Assembly: GCA_014859215.1 (NCBI GenBank)
Contig: JACUUS010000002.1
Location: 1 to 57,927 of the forward strand
Reading direction: 5' to 3'
DNA length: 57,927 nt
DNA from: Dehalococcoidia bacterium
GTDB taxonomy: Bacteria; Chloroflexota; Dehalococcoidia; SZUA-161
Shown: positions 16,214 to 24,840 of the stretch, one piece after another
Layout of the letters: the number at the start of each line of letters is the position of its first letter
How positions within the stretch are numbered: the stretch's first letter is position 1
The notes under the pieces: model-generated
Database searches by the model: none
The model's input: only the letters and a program-made list of their open reading frames with translations
Told to the model about the DNA's origin: nothing
Made by a program: the position numbers and the translations under genes

Positions 16214-17711
16214 GAAAGATTCCGACGGGGTAGAAAGGGAACTACCACACCGCAAGCCCGGAGATCGGCTGCTTCGAATGAGGCGGGGGGCGCCGCGCCA
16301 TCTTCGGCGGGTGCTGGGCGTGCCGGCGCTTTACAGTGCCGGGTATGGGAACGTCGGCTCCTCGATTTACTATGCTCTGGGTATTGTAGTGCTGGTCGCC
16401 CTCGGGGCGGCGCCCATTGCGCTATTCGCAGCAGGCATTCTGTTCGTATTCACGGCGCTTACCTATTCCGAAGGCGCCACGATGTACCCCGAAGCAGGAG
16501 GGTCCGCCAGCTTTGCGCGTCACGGCTTCAATGAGCATGTGGGCTTCGTTGCCGGGTGGGCTCTTCTCCTCAGCTACATAGTCACGATATCAATATCAGC
16601 CTTCACGATATCTCCATACCTTGGTTTCTTCTGGGAGCCTTTGAAGACCGATCCCATGCTTGGCACTGTCGTCTCGATCGGTATTGTCCTGTTCCTCATG
16701 ATTATCAATATCATTGGGGTTCGGGAAACGGCTTTTGTGAACATCGGAGCGGCGGTCCTGGACGTCCTTGTGCAGGTACTGATTATCACTATCGGCGTGA
16801 TTCTGATCCTGAGCCCCGGAGTGATCGCATTCAGTATAAGCAATTTGCTCGGGAACATGTTCGGTGAGGGCAATTTCCCCGCTCTAGGGAATCTGGTTTT
16901 CGGTATCGCGCTCGCTGCGCTCGCTTATACGGGGGTTGAAACGGTGTCCCAGATGTCGGAAGAAACGCGGCTGCCTCAAATCCGGGTCCCCAGGGCAATG
17001 GTGCTCATGATGGGGACAGTCCTCTTTCTGTTCACTGGAATTTCTCTGGTGGGCCTTTCAGCACTGAGTCCGCATACGCTTGCGACTGAGTGGGCTCGCG
17101 ACCCGGTGGCGGGCATTGCCAGTGCTTTCCCGTATGAGGTGCTGAGAAATATCTTCGAACCCCTTGTGGCAATACTAGCGGCTACCATACTGCTAATAGC
17201 TACGAATGCGGGGCTCATGGGAGTTTCCCGCCTGGCTTTCTCCATGGGCTCATACAGGCAGTTGCCGTCAATCTTTAATCGGGTACACAGACGCTTCCGG
17301 ACACCCTATGTGGCCATCATCGTCTTCACCGGGGTCGCTATCCTGATCCTGGTCCCGGGTCTGCTGACTGGCGACATTGTCTCTATATTCGCAAATCTGG
17401 GTGGCCTGTATACTTTCGGCTCTCTGCTTTCCTTCGCTTTCGCACATGCGGCGATTATCGCCCTCCGAATCAAGAGGCCCGACCTGAAAAGGCCTTTCAG
17501 GCTGCGACTGAACATCACCATCCGGGGCCGTGATATTCCTGTGACCGCACTAATTGGATTCGCTGCCACAGTTGCCATCTGGCTTGTGATAGTCGTGGAG
17601 CAGGAATTCAGCCGCTACGCTGGTTTTGGATGGATGGCGTTCGGCCTCGCGGCCTATATAGGCTGGCGGTGGTGGAGCGAGAACCATCCGCGCGCCGGGG
17701 AAACAAGCTAG
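16203..17711 (+). CDS. APC-superfamily amino-acid permease
   Basis: The 502-residue protein has about twelve transmembrane helices and the APC signature near its N-terminus: GVPALYSAGYGNVGSSIYYALGI, the unwound helix-1 region that binds the substrate carboxylate and amino groups. A cytoplasmic N-terminal tail of some 35 residues is rich in Arg and Lys. EGATMYPEAGGSASFARHGFNEHVGFVAGW follows as the second conserved block. The substrate cannot be read from the sequence. The TTG start at 16203 lies inside the last codons of gmk. The gene is convergent with the ATP synthase operon, only 41 bp away, and I see only a weak 5-bp hairpin at 17737-17748 between them. Confidence 0.88.
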   Translation: MPSKKDSDGVERELPHRKPGDRLLRMRRGAPRHLRRVLGVPALYSAGYGNVGSSIYYALGIVVLVALGAAPIALFAAGILFVFTALTYSEGATMYPEAGGSASFARHGFNEHVGFVAGWALLLSYIVTISISAFTISPYLGFFWEPLKTDPMLGTVVSIGIVLFLMIINIIGVRETAFVNIGAAVLDVLVQVLIITIGVILILSPGVIAFSISNLLGNMFGEGNFPALGNLVFGIALAALAYTGVETVSQMSEETRLPQIRVPRAMVLMMGTVLFLFTGISLVGLSALSPHTLATEWARDPVAGIASAFPYEVLRNIFEPLVAILAATILLIATNAGLMGVSRLAFSMGSYRQLPSIFNRVHRRFRTPYVAIIVFTGVAILILVPGLLTGDIVSIFANLGGLYTFGSLLSFAFAHAAIIALRIKRPDLKRPFRLRLNITIRGRDIPVTALIGFAATVAIWLVIVVEQEFSRYAGFGWMAFGLAAYIGWRWWSENHPRAGETS

Positions 17712-17752
17712 CATGGAAGCTTGACTTAAGGTCGAAGGCGTGGACGCCGGGG

Positions 17753-18190
17753 CTACGGCCTCTGGGTCGGGCCGGCGCCCCTTCTCTTGCGGGATTTCTC
17801 CGCCACTTTGAGCCGCAGCAGGGAGCGGATGAGCGCTGCCTGTGCGCGAGCATGGTCTGCTTGCTCGGGAGGCAAAGCTATCCTGGTCTCGGCTCGTTTC
17901 CTGGCCTCTTCTGCACGCGTGACATCGATTTCCTCTGCTCTTTCAGCGGTATCGGCAAGGACAGTGACACGGTCTGCCTGTACTTCCATGAAACCGCCGC
18001 TGACAAACATGCAATCTTCTTCGCCGTTCTTCTTGGTGAGGAGCGGGCCCGGCTGCAACATGGTCATTAATGCAGCATGCTGGGGCAGAATTGCGAGCTC
18101 TCCCTCAATGCCTGGGACTACGACAATATCCACATCGTTCGAGTATACTACTCGTTCGGCGGTAATGATCTCAAGGCTGATTCTTGCCAT
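17753..18190 (-). CDS. atpC: ATP synthase epsilon subunit
   Basis: The epsilon subunit is part of the central stalk and inhibits ATP hydrolysis. The 145-residue protein has the N-terminal beta-sandwich (SLEIITAERVVYSNDVDIVVVPGIEGELAILPQHAALMTML) and a C-terminal helical hairpin from about residue 88, with a basic tail that extends beyond the usual end. It is the last gene of the atp operon, 11 bp after atpD. Confidence 0.95.
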   Translation of the reverse strand: MARISLEIITAERVVYSNDVDIVVVPGIEGELAILPQHAALMTMLQPGPLLTKKNGEEDCMFVSGGFMEVQADRVTVLADTAERAEEIDVTRAEEARKRAETRIALPPEQADHARAQAALIRSLLRLKVAEKSRKRRGAGPTQRP

Positions 18191-18201
18191 CTATCCGCTC
18201 T

Positions 18202-19587
18202 CTAGAGATTCCTCGCTTTTTCGACTGCTTCCTCGATGGTCCCGACCATGAAGAATGACTGTTCAGGCAGGGCGTCGTGCTTGCCCTCCAGTATTTCCTT
18301 GAAGCCGCGCACGGTCTCCTTGATGGGGACGTACCTTCCAGGTATGCCGGTGTATGCCTCTGCTACAAACATGGGCTGGGACAGGAAACGTTGTATCTTG
18401 CGGGCACGAGACACGATGAGTTTATCTTCATCACTGAGCTCCTCGATACCCAGAATGGCTATGATATCCTGCAGGTCTTTGTAGCGCTGCAAGACGCGCT
18501 GGACACCGCGGGCAACTTCATAGTGCTCCTCGCCCACTATCAATGGATCGAGGATTCGGGACGTTGAAGCCAGGGGATCTACCGCCGGGTAGAGTCCCTG
18601 CTCGGCTATGGAGCGTTCCAGGGCTACGACAGCGTCGAGGTGCCCGAAGGTGGTAACGATGCCGGGATCGGTGTAGTCGTCCGCCGGTACATAGATGGCC
18701 TGGAAGGATGTGATTGAACCCTTGTGGGTGGAAGTGATCCTTTCCTCGAGTTCGCCCATTTCCGTGGCCAGAGTAGGCTGGTAACCGACCGCTGAAGGCA
18801 TCCTGCCCAGGAGGGCCGAGACTTCCATCCCGGCGAGAATGTAGCGATAAATGTTGTCTATGAAGAGAAGGACATCCTGCCCCTCTACATCCCGGAAATA
18901 CTCGGCCATTGTAAGTCCGGTGAGGGCTATCCTGAGGCGTACACCGGGGGGTTCGTTCATCTGGCCGAAAACGAGCACCGTCTTGTCTATGACCCCCGAT
19001 TCCTTCATTTCGTTCCACAGGTCGTTGCCCTCCCGGGATCTTTCTCCAACACCGGCGAAGACAGAGAAGCCGCCGTGTTCCGCGGCAATGTTACGTATTA
19101 GCTCCATAATCACTACAGTTTTACCCACGCCGGCGCCGCCATAGGCCCCGATCTTGCCACCCTTGGTGAAAGGCGTGATCAGGTCCATGACTTTGATCCC
19201 GGTCTCGAGCACTTCGGTACTGGTCTCCTGTTCGGTAAAGGGGGGTGGCTGGCGGTGTATGGGCCAGTGTTCTTCGGCGTCTACGGGACCGAGGTTGTCC
19301 AGGGGCTGACCTTCGATATTAAACAGGCGCCCCAGCGTCTTGGGGCCCACGGGGACGGATATAGGAGCGCCAGTATCTATCGCCTCCGCGCCCCGGAATA
19401 GCCCATCAGTAGGCGATAGCGCCAGGCATCTCGCCCAGTTGTTACCAATATGGTGCTGTGTCTCGAGGACCACCTTGCCGCCATCAACATTCACTTCGAC
19501 CGCGTTATTAATGGACGGGAGCTCGTCGGGAGGAAACTCAACATCAACGACGGTCCCGATGACTTGCGCTATTCTTCCTTTTGCCAT
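18202..19587 (-). CDS. atpD: ATP synthase beta subunit
   Basis: This is the catalytic subunit of F1. The 461-residue protein has the Walker A loop GGAGVGKT (about 150-157), the catalytic GERSREGNDLW, and LLFIDNIYRYILAG with the Walker B aspartate, followed by LGRMPSAVGYQPTL. The end MVGTIEEAVEKARNL is standard. AGGAGGCCAGC before the ATG at 19587 is a strong ribosome site. TTFGHLDAVVALERS differs from the more usual TTFAHLDATTVLSR, a divergence that looks lineage-specific and does not touch catalytic residues. Confidence 0.97.
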   Translation of the reverse strand: MAKGRIAQVIGTVVDVEFPPDELPSINNAVEVNVDGGKVVLETQHHIGNNWARCLALSPTDGLFRGAEAIDTGAPISVPVGPKTLGRLFNIEGQPLDNLGPVDAEEHWPIHRQPPPFTEQETSTEVLETGIKVMDLITPFTKGGKIGAYGGAGVGKTVVIMELIRNIAAEHGGFSVFAGVGERSREGNDLWNEMKESGVIDKTVLVFGQMNEPPGVRLRIALTGLTMAEYFRDVEGQDVLLFIDNIYRYILAGMEVSALLGRMPSAVGYQPTLATEMGELEERITSTHKGSITSFQAIYVPADDYTDPGIVTTFGHLDAVVALERSIAEQGLYPAVDPLASTSRILDPLIVGEEHYEVARGVQRVLQRYKDLQDIIAILGIEELSDEDKLIVSRARKIQRFLSQPMFVAEAYTGIPGRYVPIKETVRGFKEILEGKHDALPEQSFFMVGTIEEAVEKARNL

Positions 19588-19617
19588 GCTGGCCTCCTGG
19601 TGATTGTCCTGCGCCGG

Positions 19618-20466
19618 CTAGGTGACTCCGCCGGCGATGTCGAGGAGCTCCTTTGTAATGAGTTCCTGCCGTGCCTTGTTAAGCATTAGTACCAGTGAAT
19701 CAACCATGTCGTTGGCGGCGTCAGTGGCGTTCCTCATGGCTACCATCCTGGCTGATTGCTCGCTCGCGATTGACTCCAGGATCGCGTGATAGGTCTCCAT
19801 CTCGACGTAGCGAGGAAGCAAGTGCCCCAGGACTTCCTTTGCCGAAGGTTCGTAGATATAGTCCAAGTGCAAGCTCTGGTCAGCCTGCATGGGCTCGATC
19901 GGCAGGAGTTCGCGGACTACGGGCTGCTGCTCCATGGTTGTCACAAAGCGGGTATATGCGAGATAGACCTGGTCGAAAACGCCGGCAATGTAATCATCGA
20001 TGACGATGCGAGAAATGGCGAGAGTATCGATGAGGGCGGGCCGGTCCCCCAGGTGCGTGAACTCAGCGATTATGTTCTGTCCGAGTCTGGCCATGAAGTC
20101 TCTCCCTTTGCGCCCTACAGGCATCACGGCGGCAGGAAGGCCGACCTCGTCCATGAAACTGAGCACCCGGCGGTTCATGTTCGCGTTGAGCCCCCCGCAA
20201 AGGCCACGATCGGCGGTTATATGAATAATGCCGATGTTCTTGGGTTCCCTGCGCACGAGCAGAGGGTGAACTGTATCGCCTGGCTGCGCTTGAGCCGCAA
20301 GGTGAGCGACTACTTCGAGCATCTTGTCGGCGTATGGTCTCGAAGCAAGCACGCGCTGCTGTGCCTGCCTCATTTTCGAGGCGGCGATCATCTCCATCGC
20401 CCGGGTGACTTTTGCCGTATTTTGAATGGAGCGGATGCGGCGCCTTAAAATTCGAATAGGGATCAT
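19618..20466 (-). CDS. atpG: ATP synthase gamma subunit
   Basis: The gamma subunit is the rotor shaft. The 282-residue protein has the conserved N-terminal coiled coil (RRRIRSIQNTAKVTRAMEMIAASKMRQAQ), the central ITADRGLCGGLNANM, and the C-terminal coil MRNATDAANDMVDSLVLMLNKARQ. It lies 4 bp after atpA. Confidence 0.97.
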   Translation of the reverse strand: MIPIRILRRRIRSIQNTAKVTRAMEMIAASKMRQAQQRVLASRPYADKMLEVVAHLAAQAQPGDTVHPLLVRREPKNIGIIHITADRGLCGGLNANMNRRVLSFMDEVGLPAAVMPVGRKGRDFMARLGQNIIAEFTHLGDRPALIDTLAISRIVIDDYIAGVFDQVYLAYTRFVTTMEQQPVVRELLPIEPMQADQSLHLDYIYEPSAKEVLGHLLPRYVEMETYHAILESIASEQSARMVAMRNATDAANDMVDSLVLMLNKARQELITKELLDIAGGVT

Positions 20467-20470
20467 GTGC

Positions 20471-21985
20471 TTATGCCTGGAAAGTCATGCTTTGCTTGAA
20501 TTCGTCTATGGCCTGTCCGAGCGCTTGCGCAGTCTCGTCCTTTACGTCCTTTTCGGCGGCGATGGCTTTCCCGATCTCCGGATGATTTGCGTCCATAAAT
20601 CTGTAAAACGCGCTTTCCGCGGGCTTGATCTGCGCGACGGGTATGCTATCAAGATAGCCGTTTGTAACGGCGAAGATAATCATAACCTGCTTTTCCAGGG
20701 GCATCGGCGAGTATTGCGGTTGCTTGAGGATTTCTGTGATGCGCTGTCCGCGGTCAAGCTGGGCGCGGGTAGCCTTGTCCAGATCGGCCGTTCCGAACTG
20801 CGCGAAGGTAGACATCTCGCGGTACTGGGATAGATCCAGTCGTATTGAGCCGGCGACTTTCTTCATCGCCTTTGTCTGGGCTTTACCGCCTACACGCGAG
20901 ACTGAAAGGCCTATATTCATAGCAGGCCTAATGCCTGCGTTGAACAGGTCCGCTTCCAGGTATATCTGGCCGTCGGTGATGGAGATCACGTTGGTCGGTA
21001 TGTAAGCAGAGATGTCGGCCGCCTGGGTTTCGATAATGGGGAGAGCGGTTAGTGAGCCCCCGCCATGCTCGGCGTTATATTTGGCCGACCTCTCGAGCAG
21101 GCGCGAGTGGAGATAAAAAACATCCCCTGGATAGGCCTCGCGCCCTGCGGGCCGCCTCAGGAGAAGGGAAATTTGCCTGTAAGCCCAGGCATGCTTCGTA
21201 AGATCATCATAGATAATAAGCGCATCTCCGCCGTTGTCCATGATCTCTTCTCCCATCGCGCATCCCGCGTACGGCGCAAGAAACTGCAGGGCCGCCGGGT
21301 CGGAGGCGCTGGCTGCGACGACGATCGTGTGGTCCATCGCCCCGTGTTCCTGGAGGGTAGCAACCGTTTGCACTACCTTGGAAGCTTTTTGTCCGATCGC
21401 AACATAGATGCAGACGAGGTCTCCGCCTTTCTGATTCAGGATCGTATCGAGCGCTATCGTTGTCTTGCCTGTCGATCGGTCGCCGATAATCAGCTCCCTC
21501 TGGCCTCTGCCGATGGGAATAATGCTGTCGATAGCTTTGATGCCTGTCTGGACGGGAGTGTCCACAGAAGCTCGGACAACGACGTTAGGCGCTATGCGTT
21601 CAGCGGGCGTGGTCCGCTCATACCGGATCGGCCCCTTGCCGTCTATGGGGTGGCCGAGCGAATTAACAACGCGGCCGATAAGCCCTTTGCCAACGGGCAC
21701 CTCAATGATGCGACCTGTTGACTTCACCTCGTCGCCTTCGCGCAGGTTCGAATAATCGCTCAACAGGATTGCGCCTACATTGTCTTCTTCAAGGTTGAGG
21801 GCGAGGCCGAACACATCTCCGGGAAATTCAAGCAGTTCGTTATACTTGGCTCCAGCCAGCCCGTGGATGCGCGCAATACCATCGCCTACCTCGACCACAG
21901 TCCCCACATTGACTTCGGTCAGCGGGGCACCGAACTGTTCTATCTGCTGTCTGATTACCCTGGCAATATCCTGAGCCCGTGCCAT
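20471..21985 (-). CDS. atpA: ATP synthase alpha subunit
   Basis: This is the regulatory, non-catalytic nucleotide-binding subunit of F1. The 504-residue protein carries the P-loop GDRSTGKT at 168-175. Most alpha subunits read GDRQTGKT; the substitution of Ser for the conserved Gln (E. coli Gln172) is the one unusual feature. The conserved VGTVVEVGDGIARI N-terminal block and the VSRVGGKAQTKAMKKVAGSIRLDLSQYRE segment with the arginine finger region are intact. GAGGAG lies eight bases before the ATG. Confidence 0.97.
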   Translation of the reverse strand: MARAQDIARVIRQQIEQFGAPLTEVNVGTVVEVGDGIARIHGLAGAKYNELLEFPGDVFGLALNLEEDNVGAILLSDYSNLREGDEVKSTGRIIEVPVGKGLIGRVVNSLGHPIDGKGPIRYERTTPAERIAPNVVVRASVDTPVQTGIKAIDSIIPIGRGQRELIIGDRSTGKTTIALDTILNQKGGDLVCIYVAIGQKASKVVQTVATLQEHGAMDHTIVVAASASDPAALQFLAPYAGCAMGEEIMDNGGDALIIYDDLTKHAWAYRQISLLLRRPAGREAYPGDVFYLHSRLLERSAKYNAEHGGGSLTALPIIETQAADISAYIPTNVISITDGQIYLEADLFNAGIRPAMNIGLSVSRVGGKAQTKAMKKVAGSIRLDLSQYREMSTFAQFGTADLDKATRAQLDRGQRITEILKQPQYSPMPLEKQVMIIFAVTNGYLDSIPVAQIKPAESAFYRFMDANHPEIGKAIAAEKDVKDETAQALGQAIDEFKQSMTFQA

Positions 21986-22041
21986 AGTGTGTACTCCTCT
22001 TTTCCGGCCCAGCCCGGCGGTGCATAAGCTTCGAGCGTAAG

Positions 22042-22581
22042 TCAGGCCGCTGCCGCAAGCTGCTTCTTCAGGGCTTCAAGTTTCGCCCTTGTACTTGCAT
22101 CAATGAGCCTGTCGCCTATCCTGGCGACAAAACCTCCCAGTATCTCCGGGTCAACCCTGGCCTGGAGAGTTATGCGTTTGCCGCCAGTCACGGATGCGAG
22201 ATAGCTGGTGAGCCTGGCGGTATCATTCTTATCCAGTGGTACCGCGGTTGTAACCTCAGCTTTCTCAAGGCCCTGATGGGCGTCGGCCATCCGGTCATAC
22301 TGATCTGCAATGTGGTCCAGAAGGGCCAATCTCTGTCTGGAAACCAGGTAATAGGCAAAATTCAAGGGAAGGCGGTCAAGGTCCGGGAAAAGCGCGTCAA
22401 TGACCTGCTGCTTATTCTCAAGAGGTACCCGGGGGTTTTCGAGAATCGCAAGTATTTCGGGGTCCTTCAGGGCTGAGGAAAGGGTTCTCAAACAGGTGCG
22501 CCAACGCTCGATCTCGTCCCGCTCCCTTGCGATTTCGAAGACTGCCTGTGCGTGCCTTCTGGCCGATGATGTAGCGGGCAA
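22042..22581 (-). CDS. atpH: ATP synthase delta subunit
   Basis: The delta subunit joins the peripheral stalk to the top of F1. The 179-residue protein has the N-terminal helical bundle beginning SSARRHAQAVFEIA and the C-terminal VDPEILGGFVARIGDRLIDASTRAKLEAL, the two family blocks. Its TTG start at 22581 directly abuts the atpF stop codon (TAATTG), which implies coupled translation. Confidence 0.95.
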   Translation of the reverse strand: MPATSSARRHAQAVFEIARERDEIERWRTCLRTLSSALKDPEILAILENPRVPLENKQQVIDALFPDLDRLPLNFAYYLVSRQRLALLDHIADQYDRMADAHQGLEKAEVTTAVPLDKNDTARLTSYLASVTGGKRITLQARVDPEILGGFVARIGDRLIDASTRAKLEALKKQLAAAA

Positions 22582-23154
22582 TTAGGGTTCTCTCCTGAAC
22601 CTGGTGCTTTCTTTCATCGCTTCCTCGATCAGGTCTCTATGGGCTTCCTTGTCAAGAGTCCGTTTTATTACCTTTTCCGCAGCCAGAATCGCCACTTCGG
22701 CAAATTCCCTGCGTAACTGGGCCAGGGCTTCTTCGCTCTCTGTCTGAATCTCAGCACGGGTCCGTGCTACGATTGCCTCCGCATCCAGCCTGGCTTGCTC
22801 CCTTGCCTCAGCCTTAAGCCGTTCACCGATCTGTTCGGCCTGAACAATGAGTTCCTGTCCCTGCTTGCGGGCCTGGGTCAGTTGCGCCTGGACCTGTTCT
22901 TCTGTCCTGGCTGACTGCTGCTTTATGCGATCGGCCTGCTCCATGCTTTCCTTAATGCGCTCTGAGCGCTGATCGAGCATGCGAGTTATGGGCTTGTAAG
23001 CGAAGTAGCCGAGGATTACCAGGAGCAGACCAAAGCTAATGAACTGTGATAGGAGGCCATGCCAGTTCACGCCGAGTTCAGCCAGCCCCTCACAACCGCT
23101 GAGAAGGAACAGCAATGGAATGATGGTGACGGCAAGGCCGATACGGTATTTCAT
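22582..23154 (-). CDS. atpF: ATP synthase b subunit with a lipoprotein-type signal
   Basis: The b subunit forms the peripheral stalk. The 190-residue protein has the usual membrane helix (about 34-52) followed by YKPITRMLDQRSERIKESMEQAD and a long charged coiled coil. Its N-terminus is unusual: MKYR, a hydrophobic run and then L18-S19-G20-C21, a textbook lipobox. If processed, the mature protein starts at Cys21 with a lipid anchor before the transmembrane helix, as described for the Mycoplasma pneumoniae b subunit. GGGAG six bases before the ATG supports this start, so the signal is not an artefact of start choice. Confidence 0.95.
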   Translation of the reverse strand: MKYRIGLAVTIIPLLFLLSGCEGLAELGVNWHGLLSQFISFGLLLVILGYFAYKPITRMLDQRSERIKESMEQADRIKQQSARTEEQVQAQLTQARKQGQELIVQAEQIGERLKAEAREQARLDAEAIVARTRAEIQTESEEALAQLRREFAEVAILAAEKVIKRTLDKEAHRDLIEEAMKESTRFRREP

Positions 23155-23220
23155 TTTGTACTCCCAATGAGTAGCTTATCGGAATCGCAGACTGGTTGAC
23201 AAGCTGCGGGATCGCGCGGG

Positions 23221-23251
23221 CCTGGTCCGGGTTCGGAGGACTCAGACCAGG
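23221..23251 (-). other. Inverted repeat in the atpE-atpF intergenic gap
   Basis: CCTGGTC (23221-23227) pairs with GACCAGG (23245-23251) in the 127-bp gap between atpE and atpF, the longest gap inside the operon. A hairpin downstream of atpE could protect or attenuate the transcript and help the c subunit reach its higher stoichiometry. There is no T tract. Confidence 0.35.
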
Positions 23252-23281
23252 TCCGCCGGATAGTTTCCGCAGACTACGGCA

Positions 23282-23509
23282 TCAGGCCAGCATGCCCAGG
23301 ATAATCGCTACGATCAGGGCATATATGCCGAGAGCTTCCGCGAATGCGATGGCCAGGATCATGTTGGTGGCTATCGCTCCTCTGGCTTCAGGGTTGCGCC
23401 CCAGAGCCTGCATAGCGCCGTAACCGAGGATACCGATTCCGATCCCTGGCCCGAATGTACCCATGCCGATCGCCAGTCCTGCTCCCAGGTACCTGATGGA
23501 CTCGTCCAT
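23282..23509 (-). CDS. atpE: ATP synthase c subunit
   Basis: This is the proteolipid of the rotor ring. The 75-residue protein has two helices joined by the polar loop RNPEA (38-42), with a glycine repeat in helix 1 and the ion-binding carboxylate Glu58 in helix 2 (AFAEALGIYAL). The residues after Glu58 are Ala-Leu, not Ser or Thr, and helix 1 lacks the Na+-site glutamine, so coupling is most likely to protons. GAGG lies about eight bases before the ATG. Confidence 0.96.
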   Translation of the reverse strand: MDESIRYLGAGLAIGMGTFGPGIGIGILGYGAMQALGRNPEARGAIATNMILAIAFAEALGIYALIVAIILGMLA

Positions 23510-23534
23510 GTGCGAACCTCTTTCTTATGGATTG

Positions 23535-24491
23535 TCAGTGGTCCTCTTCCGGTCTTGCGACTGCGAACGTGGCGAAAACCAGAGTGAGTGTGCCAAATAT
23601 CAAAGCCTGTATCACGCCGAGGAGCGTTTCGAGGCCGTAGAAGGGCACGGCTATCAACCACGGAATAATGAACGCGATAATAAGGACAAGCAGCTCGCCT
23701 GCCGTCATGTTTCCGAATAAACGGGCCGTGAAGCTAATGATCCTGATGAATTCGCTCAATGCTTCCAGGGCCCCGACAAAGGCATCGACGAACCCCGAGG
23801 CAAAGGAGCCGGCCGCGGCTTTGAGTTTGCCCTTCACGAGCTGGCTAAAGCCAAGAAGGATGCGCCTGAACCTGGCGAACTTGCCGAGATACGTGCGCCA
23901 CCCGAGGGCGGAAAGACCCCAGTACTCGACGGCGATGAACGAGACGAGAGCGAGCATGAGGGGGATATTTATATCGGTATTGGCGCCCCTGAGCAAGGGG
24001 ACCTCAATGATTGGCCCTGAGTACTGGCCAAAGAAAAGGGTATCCGCGGTGCCTATATGGTATCTTCCAATAACATTGAATATCGGTAAGAGTGACAGCC
24101 ATGCATTGAAGAGGACGTAAAGGAATATCGTGCCAACAACCGGGAAGAACCGCTTCGCATTCTCACCGGCTATTCTTTCGACAAAGGAATACATACCTTC
24201 AATTACCATCTCGGCAAAATTCTGGACTCCTCTGGGAACGAGGCTCATCTTGCGTGTAGCAACGAAGAAGAAAGCGCCGAGTACGATAATGGTCAGCCAC
24301 GAAGCGATAAGCGTATTGCTTGCGCGGATGGGACCAAATGAGAAAAAGGGATCGGGACTGCCATCTCCATAGTTAGCCGCCAGGTGGATATCAGGGGGAG
24401 GTAAGGGGAAGAAGAGGCCGCTGATCAGCATCAGCGAGAGGACTATCAGGACGGCGATGATTACTTTTGTCTTGCGGCCGAATCTGGGCAC
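23535..24491 (-). CDS. atpB: ATP synthase a subunit
   Basis: The a subunit forms the ion half-channels. The 318-residue protein keeps the essential arginine (Arg257 in SFTARLFGNMTAGE). It is longer than the E. coli protein: an N-terminal helix precedes an extracytoplasmic loop, and a basic amphipathic segment of about 45 residues (200-245) lies before the arginine helix. The start is GTG at 24491, five bases after the atpZ stop. Confidence 0.95.
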   Translation of the reverse strand: MPRFGRKTKVIIAVLIVLSLMLISGLFFPLPPPDIHLAANYGDGSPDPFFSFGPIRASNTLIASWLTIIVLGAFFFVATRKMSLVPRGVQNFAEMVIEGMYSFVERIAGENAKRFFPVVGTIFLYVLFNAWLSLLPIFNVIGRYHIGTADTLFFGQYSGPIIEVPLLRGANTDINIPLMLALVSFIAVEYWGLSALGWRTYLGKFARFRRILLGFSQLVKGKLKAAAGSFASGFVDAFVGALEALSEFIRIISFTARLFGNMTAGELLVLIIAFIIPWLIAVPFYGLETLLGVIQALIFGTLTLVFATFAVARPEEDH

Positions 24492-24495
24492 TTAG

Positions 24496-24735
24496 TTACT
24501 TTCCCTGGTCGTTCTTACGCGACATAAGAGTTTTTAGAATGCGATACACTCCCCAAAAGGCCAGGAACAGTCCGAATAACAGGCCAATGAGCGTGAACGC
24601 CAGTTCCGTGCCGGGACCATCGAGTCTCTGCCCAATCCACCTCCCGCCCAGTACGCCGAGCAGAATACAGACGGCGATGTACCAGCCGATACCAACAAAC
24701 GTGAGTACGTCCGCCCATCGACCCATGGCCCACAC
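24496..24735 (-). CDS. atpZ: AtpZ/AtpI-type ATP synthase accessory protein
   Basis: The 79-residue protein has two transmembrane helices and the pattern GGRWIGQRLDGPGTELAFTLIGLLFGL, typical of the ATPase_gene1 (AtpZ/AtpI) family that heads atp operons and assists c-ring assembly or Mg2+/Ca2+ movement. GTG at 24735 lies almost on the predicted transcription start, so it would be a leaderless start; ATG at 24726 (76 residues) is the alternative. Confidence 0.82.
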   Translation of the reverse strand: MWAMGRWADVLTFVGIGWYIAVCILLGVLGGRWIGQRLDGPGTELAFTLIGLLFGLFLAFWGVYRILKTLMSRKNDQGK

Positions 24736-24743
24736 ACGGAGGG

Positions 24744-24772
24744 ATTATAGCATACGCGGTGTCAGGACTCAA
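24744..24772 (-). promoter_or_regulatory. Promoter of the ATP synthase operon
   Basis: TTGAGT (24772-24767), a 17-base spacer ending TATGC and a perfect TATAAT (24749-24744). The 11-mer TATGCTATAAT is identical to that of the M50 protease promoter. The predicted start, about 24737, is two bases before the GTG at 24735. Confidence 0.78.
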
Positions 24773-24840
24773 TAGCCAACAGCTATCGAGCGCAGAGGCG
24801 GCTCATAAGGGATGCATGAGAAGACTCCGGTACAATACAC

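Noticed and set aside
18202..19587. IYRY and LAGME changes in the AtpD Walker B region as a possible novelty
   Set aside because: E. coli AtpD also reads DNIYRYTLAGTEV, so this is ordinary variation.
23282..23509. Possible Na+-type c ring
   Set aside because: Residues after Glu58 are Ala-Leu and the helix-1 glutamine is missing, which points to proton coupling.
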